Assembly (NCBI GenBank): GCA_028456385.1
Contig: JALNQF010000004.1
Location: forward strand, 496,001 to 560,000
Source: Ophiosphaerella korrae
Lineage: Eukaryota > Ascomycota > Dothideomycetes > Pleosporales > Phaeosphaeriaceae
Length of the DNA stretch: 64,000 bases
Reading direction: 5' to 3'
The translations under genes and the position numbers were made by a program. The notes under the pieces are model-generated. The model was not told the DNA's origin. It ran no database searches and saw only the letters and a program-made list of their open reading frames with translations. Below are positions 45,952 to 57,557 of the stretch, piece after piece. Position 1 is the first letter of the stretch. The number at the start of each line of letters is the position of its first letter.

Positions 45952-47185
45952 ATGCAAGAAGACTCAGCGCCTCACAGCCTCAAGGCCCTACCACTGCAAC
46001 CTGGTAGTAAGACCAGGAAATTGGAACAAACCGCACTACGGTCTTCGGCACATCTACTCGCTGGCGCGTGAATGCGACCCGTTTGACACATAATCTCTGC
46101 AAACCACTGCTAATCTGTTTTTTTTTATAGGAGCGGGGGATTGGCCACTGCTATTCTAACTTCTCCACTTAATGTATCGAGGACGCGACTTCAATCCGAT
46201 TACTACCTCCTCTCTCGTCCCATCCACGCAGTCCACACTCCATTCAAGCCTGCAGCCACTCATATCCTCGGTGCCTCGTTACGCCACCTTCGCGAGACTG
46301 TCTAGATTGTCAATTCCATTCATCATACTGAAGGCTGGCGCGGCTTCTTTCGCGGTCTTGGGCCAAGTCTAACAGGCGTGGTTCTTGCAACCGCAATCAA
46401 GTTTTACGTGTATGGCAATTGCAAGCGGCTTGGAGCACATCTGTTGAACTGTGGTGAGGATGTAGCAATAATTCATGCACAAGCTGCTGTCGCAGCAGGC
46501 ATCGCGACTGCGACTGTGACAAATCCCATTTGGCTCGTCAAGACAAGACTGCAGCTTGATAAATCGCGGACACATGCTGGTGGTACTACGGCCCGACGGT
46601 ACAAGAACAGTCTAGACTGTGTCCGACAGGTTGTGCGACAGGAGGGTATTGGAGGGCTGTATCGGGGCTTGAGTGCAAGCTATCTAGGCACGGTTGAGAC
46701 GGCGTTGCATCTCGTCCTTTATGAGAGACTCAAACTATTGTATAGCGGGGCACTGAGGGGAATCGATATGCGGAAAAGCACAGCTTGGGATGAACTCGCA
46801 ATTTGGATTAGCACCAGTGGAGCCGCGGGATCAGCAAAGCTGGCTGCAGTTCTGATCGCCTACCCTCACGAGGCATGATCCCTTCCGTTCATTATATTCT
46901 TTACTAACGTGTATCCAGGTAGTTAGGAAAAGGCTACGACAAGCACCAAAGGAGAATGGGATTCCCAAGTACGTTGGTCTCTTGCAGTGTTTCCGATCAA
47001 TTGGCAGACAGGAAGGTTTAGCAGGGCTGTACGGTGGCCTGACACCTCATATTGTGCGAGCTATTCCATCATCTATAATCACTATAGGAGTGTATGAGTT
47101 TGTTCTGAGGTTAGTTATATCATAACCCACAAGACTGAAGTTAATAACTCTGTAAAACTCTCTGTATACTATTAGAGGCACATGA
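45952..47185 (+). pseudogene. RIM2: Mitochondrial pyrimidine-nucleotide carrier (Rim2-like), interrupted by TAG
   Basis: Mitochondrial carrier family protein; Rim2 exchanges pyrimidine nucleotides across the inner membrane. Exons inferred: 45952-46067, 46131-46872, 46919-47109 and a short last one 47176-47185. Three carrier repeats are visible, with signatures SPLNVSRTRLQ, NPIWLVKTRLQLD and YPHEVVRKRLRQ, and the matching KFYVYGNCKRLG and GLYRGLSASYLGTVETALHLVLYERLK segments of the Rim2 group. An in-frame TAG at 46303-46305 sits in the conserved RHLRETV stretch of the first repeat, where Rim2 proteins normally continue without a gap. The third intron (46873-46918) starts GCATGA, a poor donor, though a CTAAC branch site is present. 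Together this suggests a decaying extra copy; a functional RIM2 would be expected elsewhere in the genome. Confidence 0.75.
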
Positions 47186-48207
47186 ATGGTTTGCCACATC
47201 TATAAGAGCTTGGCACGTAGATAGCTAAGAATTGATAATCCATCTCCCCTTTATTCTATGCTATGCCTTACGCAATTCACGGGGCCCGACCTAGAGCCTG
47301 GTTGATTGTCAAGCTTTGCGTGTGCGGCCACGTGACCTGTTTGATCGACGCAAGGGATCCGTGGCGCCCACCTACGCTTATTTACTTAGCGTGAGAGCCA
47401 CTTAGCGTGAGAGCCGCATAGCATTGAAGCTCTCTTGGCGTCGGTATGATCGGCTACTAGCATCGGGTAAAGGCCTGCCGCCTTGCCCTACCTGCGCCTC
47501 AGGCCGGATGTTTGGTACGCGCACTTGGATGCTTCATGGCATACGCATTGGCTAAGGTGCTGACGAATTTTTCTCAATGTTGCAGTATCCACCATCAGTG
47601 CAGGCCATGTCTAGTGTTCAAGATTGGCACTGAGCTTACGCATGTCGGAACTGGACTCGGGTTCACATGCAGTTGTCAAGAGTCTAGACAGATGCACAAC
47701 CACGGGTGCTGGCAGACGCTAACAAATCTGTGCGTTGAGCTGTGGAGACGTGGAATTGTTGAGATCAACAGTTGATCATGGGTTACAATTGTGCGATCGC
47801 AATCACGCTTCTAGAAACATGCATATTCGCTCAGGGAGTCAGGGTTGTTCAAATTTGGATTTTGTATTTACGATTGGCACTACAATACTGCTGTACTGCC
47901 GATAATGGACAGTTGCCCGTGGCTCTGCATATAGCAGATCTCGTCTCAGAAATCGCCCCATACCCGCAGCCAGTCAATGCAATGTGGAAAAAGTATTGAC
48001 AGCGAAAATTAATCCCCCCGACTTCCACCGAAACGCTCACAAGAAAAGCTTGATATGAAAGAAAGACAGGCCATGCTGATGCACAGACAGTAAGATTATT
48101 AGGGCACGAGTAGCCCAGATATGAAACACGAGATGCTTAAGGAAGACTTTTGAAAAACATCCATCTATGCTGGGGTATCATACGCCTGATGCGTCCTATT
48201 TAATGCT
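47186..48207. other. Intergenic between the carrier relic and the subtilisin
   Basis: 1.0 kb without a recognisable gene. Open frames of 60-90 codons have no family features. It includes a perfect 16-bp tandem repeat at 47384-47415. Confidence 0.45.
47384..47415. repeat. Perfect tandem duplication of 16 bp
   Basis: The unit ACTTAGCGTGAGAGCC occurs at 47384-47399 and again at 47400-47415 without any difference. It is not in a coding region. Confidence 0.9.
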
Positions 48208-49620
48208 CTAGAATCGAAGAGGGGAGTCGCGAGAGTGGAGCTGGAAGCGCTTGTCGATGACAATGTCGCCTGACACAGCACCAGCGGCACGTGCAGCGGG
48301 CGAACCATTCCTGTCTGGCACAACGTAGTTTTTGACAAGGCGCCTAGCAATCTTGCCATCAAAGCCGTTGCTGAGAAGTAGGTTTGCACTTCCTCCAGTG
48401 TTGCCAGTGAACTTGCCCTGACGAGCGGTTGCAAGGAGCTTAGCCTTGAGCTTAGCCGGGTCCTGGCCGAGGGTAGGGTCTTGCGCCATAAGGTATGCCA
48501 TGACACCGGTGGTGTGAGGGCATGCCATGGATGTTCCAGAGAGGAAATTGATGATGGTATCACCAGTAGACCACGCGCTCAAAATCTGTTCACCAGGAGC
48601 GTAGATATCGACACACTTGCCAATGTTGGAGAACGTAGAAACCTTGTTGGCAATGTTGACAGAGCCGACGGTGACGACATTAGAGTTGGCACCGCCAAGA
48701 TGGGCAGGTGTAGAGCCGCAAGCATCAGCACCATCGTTGCCAGCAGCGACCGAAACATGAATGCCGGCAGCGTTAGCACCAGCAATGACCTCGTCCACAG
48801 CGTTGGCGCGTCCCTGGAGGCCCCAGGACATGCTCATGACTGAGCCCACGAAACCAGGTTGTGTCTTACGCTTCTCGTGGTTGGCGACGACCCAGTCCAT
48901 ACCTTTGATGGTGTCGGAGGACGATCCAGAGCCATCGTCACCGAGAACCTTGACAGCAATGACGTTAGCTCCCTGGGCTACACCGAATTTTGCGCCAGCA
49001 GCAGTACCAGCGCAGTGAGTACCGTGGCCATCGCCGTCAACAGCAGAGCCAGTAGCACTGAAACCCTGAGTACCGCGACCTGTGAAGACGGCGTGAGTAG
49101 TTCGTACTCCCGTATCAAGAATGTAGATGTCGACACCAGCGCCGAGAGACTCGTCTTCAAACGAGTAAGTGAAGTCTTGGCCCTGTGGAGATCCAGATGC
49201 TCCAGCATCATTTGAGATGCGCTGCAGGCCCCAAGGTGCGCCGGTCTTCTGAGCATATGTCTTGATTTCAGCCCGCTGTTCAACACGGCTAACCTCTACG
49301 GCTTCATTGATCTTTTCGGCGTCTTCTTTACAGATGTTCATAATCAGGGCCTGGGTTCCAGTTTTGCTCATTGTTCGGTAGATAATAGAATCTCCGGTCT
49401 TTTCGTTGTCGACGCTGAAGAGATCCATTTTCCGGAGGTAATCTTCGACCTTGGCCATTTCCATGGTCTCATTTTGCATAAAGGTGACGATGTACTCCCT
49501 GATATCAGTGTGGTTGACGGCACCCTTGGTGTTGGCGATGAAGCCTTTGCCACTAGTCTGGGGGAAGGCAGTGGCAGTTGCAGCCAAAAGGCCAGCGGTA
49601 ATTGTGAAAAAGTTCCTCAT
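48208..49620 (-). CDS. Secreted subtilisin-like serine protease (S8, proteinase K/ALP type)
   Basis: Single-exon alkaline serine protease of 470 residues. A signal peptide of about 18-20 residues (MRNFFTITAGLLAATATA) is followed by an I9-type inhibitor propeptide (REYIVTFMQNETMEMAKVEDYLRKM). The mature part starts near residue 125. Catalytic triad: D169 in ILDTGVRTTH, H202 in GHGTHCAGT, and S364 in SGTSMACPHTTG; the oxyanion-hole Asn is in AAGNDGADACG. Cysteines are placed as in proteinase K. The C-terminal 80 residues after the catalytic core (RRLVKNYVVPDRNGS...) are longer than in short ALPs and somewhat basic. Such enzymes degrade external protein and often act on host or insect tissue. 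No lesions. The start is the ATG at 49620, directly followed by the signal peptide. Confidence 0.93.
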   Translation of the reverse strand: MRNFFTITAGLLAATATAFPQTSGKGFIANTKGAVNHTDIREYIVTFMQNETMEMAKVEDYLRKMDLFSVDNEKTGDSIIYRTMSKTGTQALIMNICKEDAEKINEAVEVSRVEQRAEIKTYAQKTGAPWGLQRISNDAGASGSPQGQDFTYSFEDESLGAGVDIYILDTGVRTTHAVFTGRGTQGFSATGSAVDGDGHGTHCAGTAAGAKFGVAQGANVIAVKVLGDDGSGSSSDTIKGMDWVVANHEKRKTQPGFVGSVMSMSWGLQGRANAVDEVIAGANAAGIHVSVAAGNDGADACGSTPAHLGGANSNVVTVGSVNIANKVSTFSNIGKCVDIYAPGEQILSAWSTGDTIINFLSGTSMACPHTTGVMAYLMAQDPTLGQDPAKLKAKLLATARQGKFTGNTGGSANLLLSNGFDGKIARRLVKNYVVPDRNGSPAARAAGAVSGDIVIDKRFQLHSRDSPLRF

Positions 49621-51989
49621 TATGAAGACAAACAGGATCCGGATCCGAACAGAAGAAAGCTAAAAAGTTTGAAGAGAGAGAGAGGGTGTGTGGCCGTCTT
49701 TCGATAGTCACAGAGAGAATGAATGTGACCGTGCTATCACCTGTAAGCAACTGTCCAATAGATATGTGAAAGTATAGAGAGGAATTGAAGAAACGGAACA
49801 GGCCGAAGAACAGGAGTTGTAGATGGTGACACAGCATCATTATAGCCGTGCACAGTGACAGGTATGCGTGGACAGTGATGTGTGTGGGGTAGCGTCACGA
49901 GGCAGTAACTTACATGTCCACGCAATGAAGATGCGGCAGTCCTGTATCAGAGTGGTCGATGTGAGGAGCGGGGCGTAAGAGCCAAGATGTGCCAGCACGG
50001 GGGATAGAGCAAGAGCGGAACTCGGCCGGGCGTGTAAAGGAAGAGAAGGTGAAGTGAATGAGAGATAGAAGGAAGGAGATGACTAGCACTCTTAATGAAC
50101 GAAGAGTGAAGATGTCAATGGGAATGAAAAGAAGGACTGTTTGAAGGCGGTCTGAGGAGAGAAGTACCAAGAGGCATGCCAGGAGCAGGAGTGGCGGCCA
50201 TGGCCATGTAAGTAGTCGCGTCGCAGGTGTCGAGGCCATATCGACCAAGCTCCACAAGCAGTGTCCGCTTGTGTGAAACGGCTTGGCGACCAGGCCCGAT
50301 CTAGGCGGGCCGGCCGCCTGCCAAGCTTTATGGCCTGCTTCAGCCCATCTAAGCGGGAACGACGAGGGCGTACCATTGGGACGTTGCGCGAGTCGGGAGA
50401 TTGATATCGTCGACGTCGTGCAGATCCGGCCAGAGCACTGCTCTACGCGCGGCGGAGACGGCACAGAGGGTGTTGGGAGCCGGGCATCTGCTGGCGGTTC
50501 TAGGGACACGCGCGCTCTGTTTGGCGACGGCCAGTGCAGCGGCAGTCGCCCGCAATCAACGGTTGTCGATGCACAAGGCAGGAGCGAGCCTCAGGGCAGC
50601 AGCGTTGATTGGCTGTCTCAATCCGAAACAGCCAGGAAAGTGCGACGCAGCCAAATAGGGCAACCACGCTTTAGCCACTGCCCACCCCACAACGTCGCAT
50701 AATCACGCGTCATCCAACCAAGCCACCCTCGCGCCCCTCTACCAGGGGTCCTGCGTGTCCACAGCGGCGTCCACGGCAAAAGAAATCATGCACTAGTCGC
50801 CTACTGGACGGTAAACATCAACATGATACCTGTTGGTCAACGAGCGCAGCCGCCTCTCAGCCACGCAAAACCAAACAATCAGGCACTACGCTGTCATCGT
50901 CGTGCTGTGACACGTGAAGCACCGTTTCAGCACCTGATTAAGGGATTGTCGGTTCGACTTAACTGTGCAGTGTCTGGTATCAACATCGACATTGAGCCTG
51001 CGCACGCCGCTGCACGCCATAGGAGGCCCGGCGGATGCTCACTGCTCACCGTTGCACAGCGCCTCCGTTCATCATGGCGACTATGGATAAAGCCAAATTC
51101 AGAGTCCGGATGTTCGGACATGGGCGTCGCTCCCTGTATCCCTTCCACAACGCGCTGCCGCCCACCCTACTAATTAGAAAGGGCACTCAATCTCAAATCG
51201 CACCACTTGTTTCGAGATCCGCATGAACAAGCGCTCTGCAATCCGTCCACTCACAGCTGAGCACGCCCAAACAATGTAACTCGGGGAAGGCAACAGCGGC
51301 GCGGATCAATGCCTGTGTCACCGCATAAATCCCCACCATAAACATAAACGGCCTCGTTGTTTCCGTTTCCGCTGCGCCTTCTTTTTGCTCTGTGGATTAC
51401 ACGGCATAAATCAATGTGCAGATCAGTGTAATCTCGTTACTTTGCTGCCATTCATGCCTCCCCTACACCAGAATATCCCAAGGTTGTTTTTGAACTTTTG
51501 TCTCGTTGGGAACTGTGCCTCGCCCTTACCCGGGATACGTGACCTGCAATTCATGGATAAAGTACACGCCGCAACAACGTGTTGGTGGATTGGTGGAGAC
51601 TCCCTCCCCGCTACCAGGAGCTCGACTAAGGGGCTGTGACTAGAGAAATTCTTGTGGTACGACCTCTCGTTCGACTCGGTTAGTGAGAGAATGGCCAGTG
51701 CAACTGTCACGTACGCAAACATTGCCGGTGTGGCTGCTCCAGTGTCGTGCAGTGGCAGTAAACGCCCTCGCACCGTCATCTACCATCTACTATCCATTCA
51801 CACCAGTCGTCACATGTAAAGTTTGTCCTTGGTACAACATGTATAGCGTCAATCTAATGTATTCTTCATAACGAATGCACATGGGTCCTACGATATACAA
51901 CCGCCTCCCAATACACTCCAAGCGAACGACCCGCCCATGGTTCGCGCGTGTCCTAATCTAATTTCACTGTACACCTCTAGGTCACTCAC
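49621..51989. other. Long gene-free stretch upstream of the subtilisin
   Basis: 2.37 kb between the subtilisin start (-) and the VPS10 stop (-). The part near 49660-49690 is GA-rich, probably subtilisin 5' leader. From 50200 to 51200 the DNA is GC-richer than the other intergenic stretches and has open frames up to 199 codons on the minus strand. These are low-complexity, Pro/Ser/Leu-rich and not similar to any family I recognise. It may hold a long promoter, a non-coding RNA or a species-specific gene. Confidence 0.4.
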
Positions 51990-54900
51990 CTACACATCCT
52001 CGTCACTATCCTCGCCCAGTAGCTCGCCCTCGTCAGGGTCCACAGCAGCATAATCTCCTCTGCCTCTAGCAAACGAACTTCTGCTAGTGTATGTCCTTCC
52101 GCCATACCCGCCGCCCATCCTGCCGGCAATCATTCTGTAGAGACTACCCACGAGCAAGGGAATGGCTGCCACGACAGCAACCAGCCCAGAGATGGCAGCA
52201 ATAGGCCACGTGATCAATGGGCTATCGCTGTCAAATGTGCCACCCGACTCACCCAACTTGATACGTCCAAACTTGCCATCCCAATTCTTCCAGACAAGGT
52301 AGCCAATGCCACCTGCCGCAGCAAAGGGCAGAACGATAGCCATGAAAAGCCCGAAGCCGCCAATACCATGCTTCTTCTCAAACTCTTCTTCGAAGCCGGG
52401 ACACGGGTGTGGCTCACCCACATGATCGAATTGCTGTCCGCCTTCACAGGTAGACAATGGGACTTTGCGGAACGCGGAAACGTCCCAATATTCTTTTGCA
52501 CCTTTCTCGCAAACCGCTTTTGGATCGTCAAGAGTGAGACCTGCAATGGGTTTGCACTCACCGCCGGGTTGGCGTTCATAGTTATATGCACTATTGATTT
52601 AAATTAGCCAACCAATGTAAAAACCACGGCAGAAGACTTACCATTCGTAGTCCCGCCTTGTGCAAGAGCAATTACGCGATATGCTGTGCATGCGATCGAT
52701 ACGCTCACCCGTTCTACATTTTACGCCACGCTTCTTGCGATGATACTCGGCAACATGACCAAAGAGACAATCTGGGTCGTCCTCCTGTAGAGGGTGCTGT
52801 GGTGACCATAGATCGAAATCTCCTTTTGTTGGATCCTTTTCATCGAGAACGCATTTCTTTTCAAAGTCAGGTAAGCCCGAGAAGTCGATGTTGATAGTGA
52901 CAAGTTCCCTGCCATTCTTGGCCCAGAGAAGGAAATTGAGAGACGTGTCGCTAGGGACAGTGGTGATGGCCTCAACGCGAACGCGGTGCTCCGAGAACTT
53001 ATAAAGATTCCAAGTCTCAGCGCTGTCGAGGGAGTAATACAAATGATCGACGTCCTCGCCTCGGCGCACAATAACAATGACTGACCCTTGGTCACCGAAC
53101 TCCCACGCATAGTTACCCTTCTTAGCCTCTCTCCAACTGACGCCAGCATCAGTTGTTACGAAAGTATCAGCCTCGCCCAGCGTGCCCAATTCAGATCCCA
53201 CGTTGCCAACACCAAACATGAGTCCAACGGCTGTTGGCGAGGAGTAGGTCTCGCGAGGATCAGAACGCTCTGTGTAGCCGTGGATGTGCAGTGCACAGTT
53301 CTTTTTATCTGAAACGTCGCAATGGTACTTCTTGCCGTCAGCGTCCACTGACGGAGCTTTTAGCGATTCCCATTCCGCACCGTCGTTGTGGGTTATGCGA
53401 CTCTGCTTTTTCTTCTTAGCACCCTTGTTGACTTCATCAGGATTGATGACAACGTTGGCTATCGCAACACCTTCGAGGCCCTGCATCTTCTCAAAGTCGA
53501 CGAAGCCGTCACGGTTTCGGTTGACGCCATTCAAACTAAGAACGTATGATGTCCCGTTACTATTGCTCTTGATGATCGATCCATATTCTTGGCCGTCCGA
53601 AGGGTTGACAGTGACGTGAAGGAAAATAGCGTGGGTTGAGCTATCCAGCACGGTGTACGCAGTCTGGTGGATGTCGAAGAATTTAGGCGGAAACTTAGCT
53701 TCTGCAAAGGTTTTGGCATCGAGACTGGCATCCAAGCGTAGCATACCATCATCTCCTTTAGTTGCGACTATTATGAATTCGACCATGAGCGCAAACTCAA
53801 CGACGGACTTAAATTTGACTTCCTGTCTCTTGAACCAATCGTCGCTAGAGATGAGCTGCAGTGGAGCACGCGCTTCCTCTTTAGAATGCTGTTCACAGAA
53901 AACTTGTTCTTCCTTGACCCCGCGACCAGCTTCGCGCCAAACGAACGCGCATTTTTCGACATATGAGACAAGCGGCTCCCAGCTCCCTTCTTGTCCATTC
54001 TTTTGAGAAACATGAGCAGCAATGGGGCAATTCTCTTGACCAGACTGGCAATCCTTGCTTCCCATCCAAATCAACCAACCTTTCTGATTCGGGTGAAACT
54101 GCATGATCTGGCGGCCTACCTTATTTGGTTGAGCTGGGGCTTTGAAAGAATGGATGCTGTCACGTAAACCACGATCCTCGGAGTAATAAACCTTCTCTGA
54201 GGTGGTCAAAAAGTAAACGTAGTTGTTGTCGTACTGGTGGGGGTAGATTCGAATAATCTCTTCGTCGATGGCTTTCTTCCACTTCTTCCCATGATCGTGG
54301 GTGATCCAAAGTGTTTTCTGGTCTGTTAACATGACAATGGTTTCGTCATGATCTCTCTCATTGCCGGATTTATCATCGTTTTGCTGAGTGGGGCGCTCAA
54401 GATAGAAGTACTCCCTGAAATCGCCACCTTTGAATGTCGTGATCTCACTTGAGATTTTGTCTGTCTTAGGCGACGGGATATTGGCCTCGTCACATTTGCG
54501 CTCGATCTCTTCGTCCCTCTTCGAACCACCTTTGCATTGGTTCCCGGGAATCTTTCTCCAACCTGAGCTGCCCTTGTACGTCTTGGCGCCGTCCTTGCAG
54601 GCATTTTTAGGGAGTCTTAGCGAGTCGGAAGGGACGCATTTCTTGTCTTTACCCTCGCCTTCGGGCTTAAAGTTGAAATCGCATTCGAAGTCCCGAACTT
54701 CATCACACTCACATGGCTCAAAAGTGGGTACGGGGTCCTTGAAGGCTTCACCAATAAAACATTCGGCATCCCACTTGCGTCGGCGGAACAATTGCTTGTG
54801 TCCCATGACACAACTCGGCTTGTCGTCCATGTCCACGCGTACAGACCATTTTTCATCGAAGTCCTTGCCCTCGCACTTCCTCTCATGTAAATCTGTAAAG

Positions 54901-56524
54901 TCAAGATGGATGGTGACATGCTCACGGCCTCCACTCTCTCTCCTCCTAGAGGCATATAGCATGAATGTCAAAGTCGTTGAATCCGAAAGCGTAGTTAGCT
55001 CGCGTGCGCGAAACTTATAGCCAATATCGATCGCTTTCCATGTGTCTTTTCGTCCATGTTTGAGAGAGTACATGACCTTGTCAGCATCACCCTCGTCAAA
55101 GACAGCTACCAGAACTGATCCTGAGTCGCCAAACTCGTATTTGTGCGCCTCTTCGAGAGCAAGCTCCCAGGTCAAACCAGCGTCGTCAGAGACATAGAGA
55201 TCTCCATCAGTGTATTTACCAAGTTGGTCGCCAAAGTTTCCTACACCCATGAGGATACCAGGGGCCGGACTGGAAAAGACCCGTCCGCTGTTGTGTAAAT
55301 TGGTCACAGAATGCAGATGCAGTTCCTTTCCGCTGTCTTTTACTTTGAGCGGTTCAAACGTCCTGCCATCGTCGAAGCTGATTTGCGACTTCAATTTTTT
55401 CGGGGCTCCTTTCCTCACGGCTTCATAATTGTCGATGATGTTGACAAGCACAAGACCTTGTATATTGGCGACCTTTTCGAAATCGACGAACCCTTCTGGA
55501 TTACGGTTCGTGTGTTCAACGTTTCTCGTAAAATAGGTTCCATTTGAGTTACTCGTGTACAGCGAGCCCATTGCCACATACTTGGACGACATGACATCGA
55601 CTTGGATGCTGTAGTTGGTTGACTCGAGGATGGTATACGCTTCTTCTTCAATCTTGCCTCCTCCAAATTCGGCATGATGCCAGACCTCGGTATCTTGGGT
55701 TACGTAGAGGGAGAGTTCGCTCGAGTGATCGGACTTGGCGGCGGCGACCAAGTATCCTTTTACAGGCGCTATATTGGCCATACCTTGGACAGTGCGGCCG
55801 GACGACATGACGGGTTCTTCGGCATCCTTGAAATAGCTGCTCATGTCAGCATGTGCCTACACATATACGTATACACTACCCACTTGTCGCTCATCATAAG
55901 CCTAAAGTCTTTTGTCCGATCCGAGTATTTGCCTCGCATGATGCACAATATGCGATTGTCGTGCTTTTCCTGCCCTGCAAGAAATCGTTCCGAGCCCTTT
56001 GCCCACTGGCACAGTCTGCGATCGGTGACGAGAACCTTGGGGTTTGTCTTGAAGCCATCTTCGGTGTAGTATGTCGTTCCAAGGCATGGCGTAGTGAAGC
56101 AATCTTCGATCTCGTGTATCAGAATCTTCTTGTTGTTCTGGGCATGCCAGCTCACGGGACCGCTCGGAGAGGGCGGCAACTCAGTCTCGAAGCTGCTCCA
56201 TTCCTTGCCCTGGTCATATGTAATCCAGTGTTTCTGCTCGCCCAACACCACGGCAACCTTGTTGTCGAAGGGGTTTTTCAAGATGCCCAGACCTCTTTTC
56301 AGGTCCTTTAGTTCCTCCCATTTCTTTCCGGCGTCTGCGGACCGCCATATCTTCCCGGTGCCTAGCTCTTGCGCTAGCGAGATTGTCGAGTCGTCGAAGT
56401 AGAGGAGGTTCACAAGCTCGTTGTCGAACGCCGTCGTCTTCACGGATGGCACATCCTTTGCGGCGGTGGCGCAAGGCGCAAAGGCCAGCAGGGCGGGCAA
56501 CAGTAAGCCCTTAAGGGATTTCAT
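51990..56524 (-). CDS. VPS10: Vacuolar protein sorting/targeting receptor Vps10 (sortilin family)
   Basis: Type I sorting receptor that carries carboxypeptidase Y and other hydrolases from the late Golgi to the endosome/vacuole. Exons on the minus strand: 55884-56524, 52642-55839 and 51990-52590, about 1479 residues, normal for fungi. Signal peptide: MKSLKGLLLPALLAFAPCATA. Two Vps10 beta-propeller domains follow, each with Asp-box (BNR) repeats such as WRSADAGKKWEEL, YVSDDAGLTWELA and FVTTDAGVSWREA, and each closed by a Cys-rich 10CC module (CECDEVRDFECDFNF; NCSCTRRDYEC...YNYERQPGGECKP). A transmembrane helix (GLFMAIVLPFAAAGGIGYLVW) and a second hydrophobic segment follow. The acidic tail DPDEGELLGEDSDEDV resembles Golgi-retrieval signals. 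At the first acceptor two adjacent AG sites (55840 and 55837) would give products differing by one residue. Confidence 0.95.
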
Positions 56525-57557
56525 GATGCATCAAGAAGGAGAGAAGTGTGGTGGTGGGAAGATGGGGCGCGTGTGGGCCTAATGGACAACTGGCTGCTTC
56601 GCCGTCCACACAGCCTCGTCTTGAAGCTGAAGGCAACGGCTTGGCGCTCTGAAACACTGAATGCGCCGCACGGCGGAGCTGCAGCGAGGGTTGCACGACG
56701 CGCAGAGTCAATCGAGATGAGAATTTACGATGGGAATATAGGAATATGTCAAAGCAGGAATAGAACAGGTAACAGTTGCGATTTGACTGCAAGCTGCCGC
56801 ACCCACGCCAGGAGGTGACGAATGCGCCCTCCTAGCGCGCCTGCTCTCCCGTGCCAACTCCGCAACTCCCGGAAATAGCGCATGGTGCATCTACTTACAG
56901 TACACAGTGCAACTACGCCTATCGACGTTGTGCTGTTGCCATGATTGGCCTCGAGCCATCCCTACTCACCTTGGACCCTAGGAGACCGAGCATGCCGCCA
57001 GATTTCATCATGCAAGCATCCATCACTATGTTGCTTCGGCCGCTGACAACAACGTGCATACTCGTCTCCAACCCTAGGGCTCCGGCAGCTTTATACAACA
57101 ACCGAGCATGAGCCTTGCTCTCCATTTCCCTGAAAATCACAAAGAATGCCTGTCCTCTATTCCCAAGTGCTTACGGCTGCTGTCAACATGATGTTGAAGC
57201 TGTGTGCATGTCAGATCCTAAGCCCGGTTCTCTACATGATGGAACTCCCATTTGGACCATGTCGGACATGTTGGCTATGACCCTAGCCACTACCAGAAAT
57301 ATTACCGTCCACATCATGGGCTGTTTTGTATCTCAAGCAGTAAAGCTCCCAAGATACCAAGTCTTATTTTCATTCAGATCCGATCTAGCCGCTCTACAAA
57401 TCTTCGCCATTCCTTTTCTCGTATGGGAACGCAGCGATATTTGCCAAGTACTAGGTTGTTCACCGTTTACAGTTCAATTACCTCACAGCTACGTGTAGCG
57501 ATACTCGGCAGTTTTTGCTCTCATAGACAAAAGTGGTGGGAAGTATTTAAGGTACAC
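56525..57557. other. Intergenic: divergent region between VPS10 and the flavin oxidoreductase
   Basis: Holds the VPS10 promoter and the upstream region of the oxidoreductase. A continuous frame runs from 57252 into the oxidoreductase, but its N-terminal 100 residues look random and are probably not translated. No other gene was recognised. Confidence 0.45.

Noticed and set aside
22993..47185. RIP as the cause of all premature stops in the cluster
   Set aside because: RIP gives dense CpA-to-TpA changes over a whole repeat. Here stops are single changes, two at CpG, and coding sequence between them is well kept.
47512..48040. Several 60-90-codon frames between the carrier relic and the subtilisin
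   Set aside because: No domain, no start context, mutually overlapping on both strands.
49910..50509. 199-codon open frame on the minus strand upstream of the subtilisin
   Set aside because: Low-complexity Pro/Ser/Leu composition, no domain, and an overlapping open frame on the other strand; a frame by chance in GC-richer DNA is more likely.
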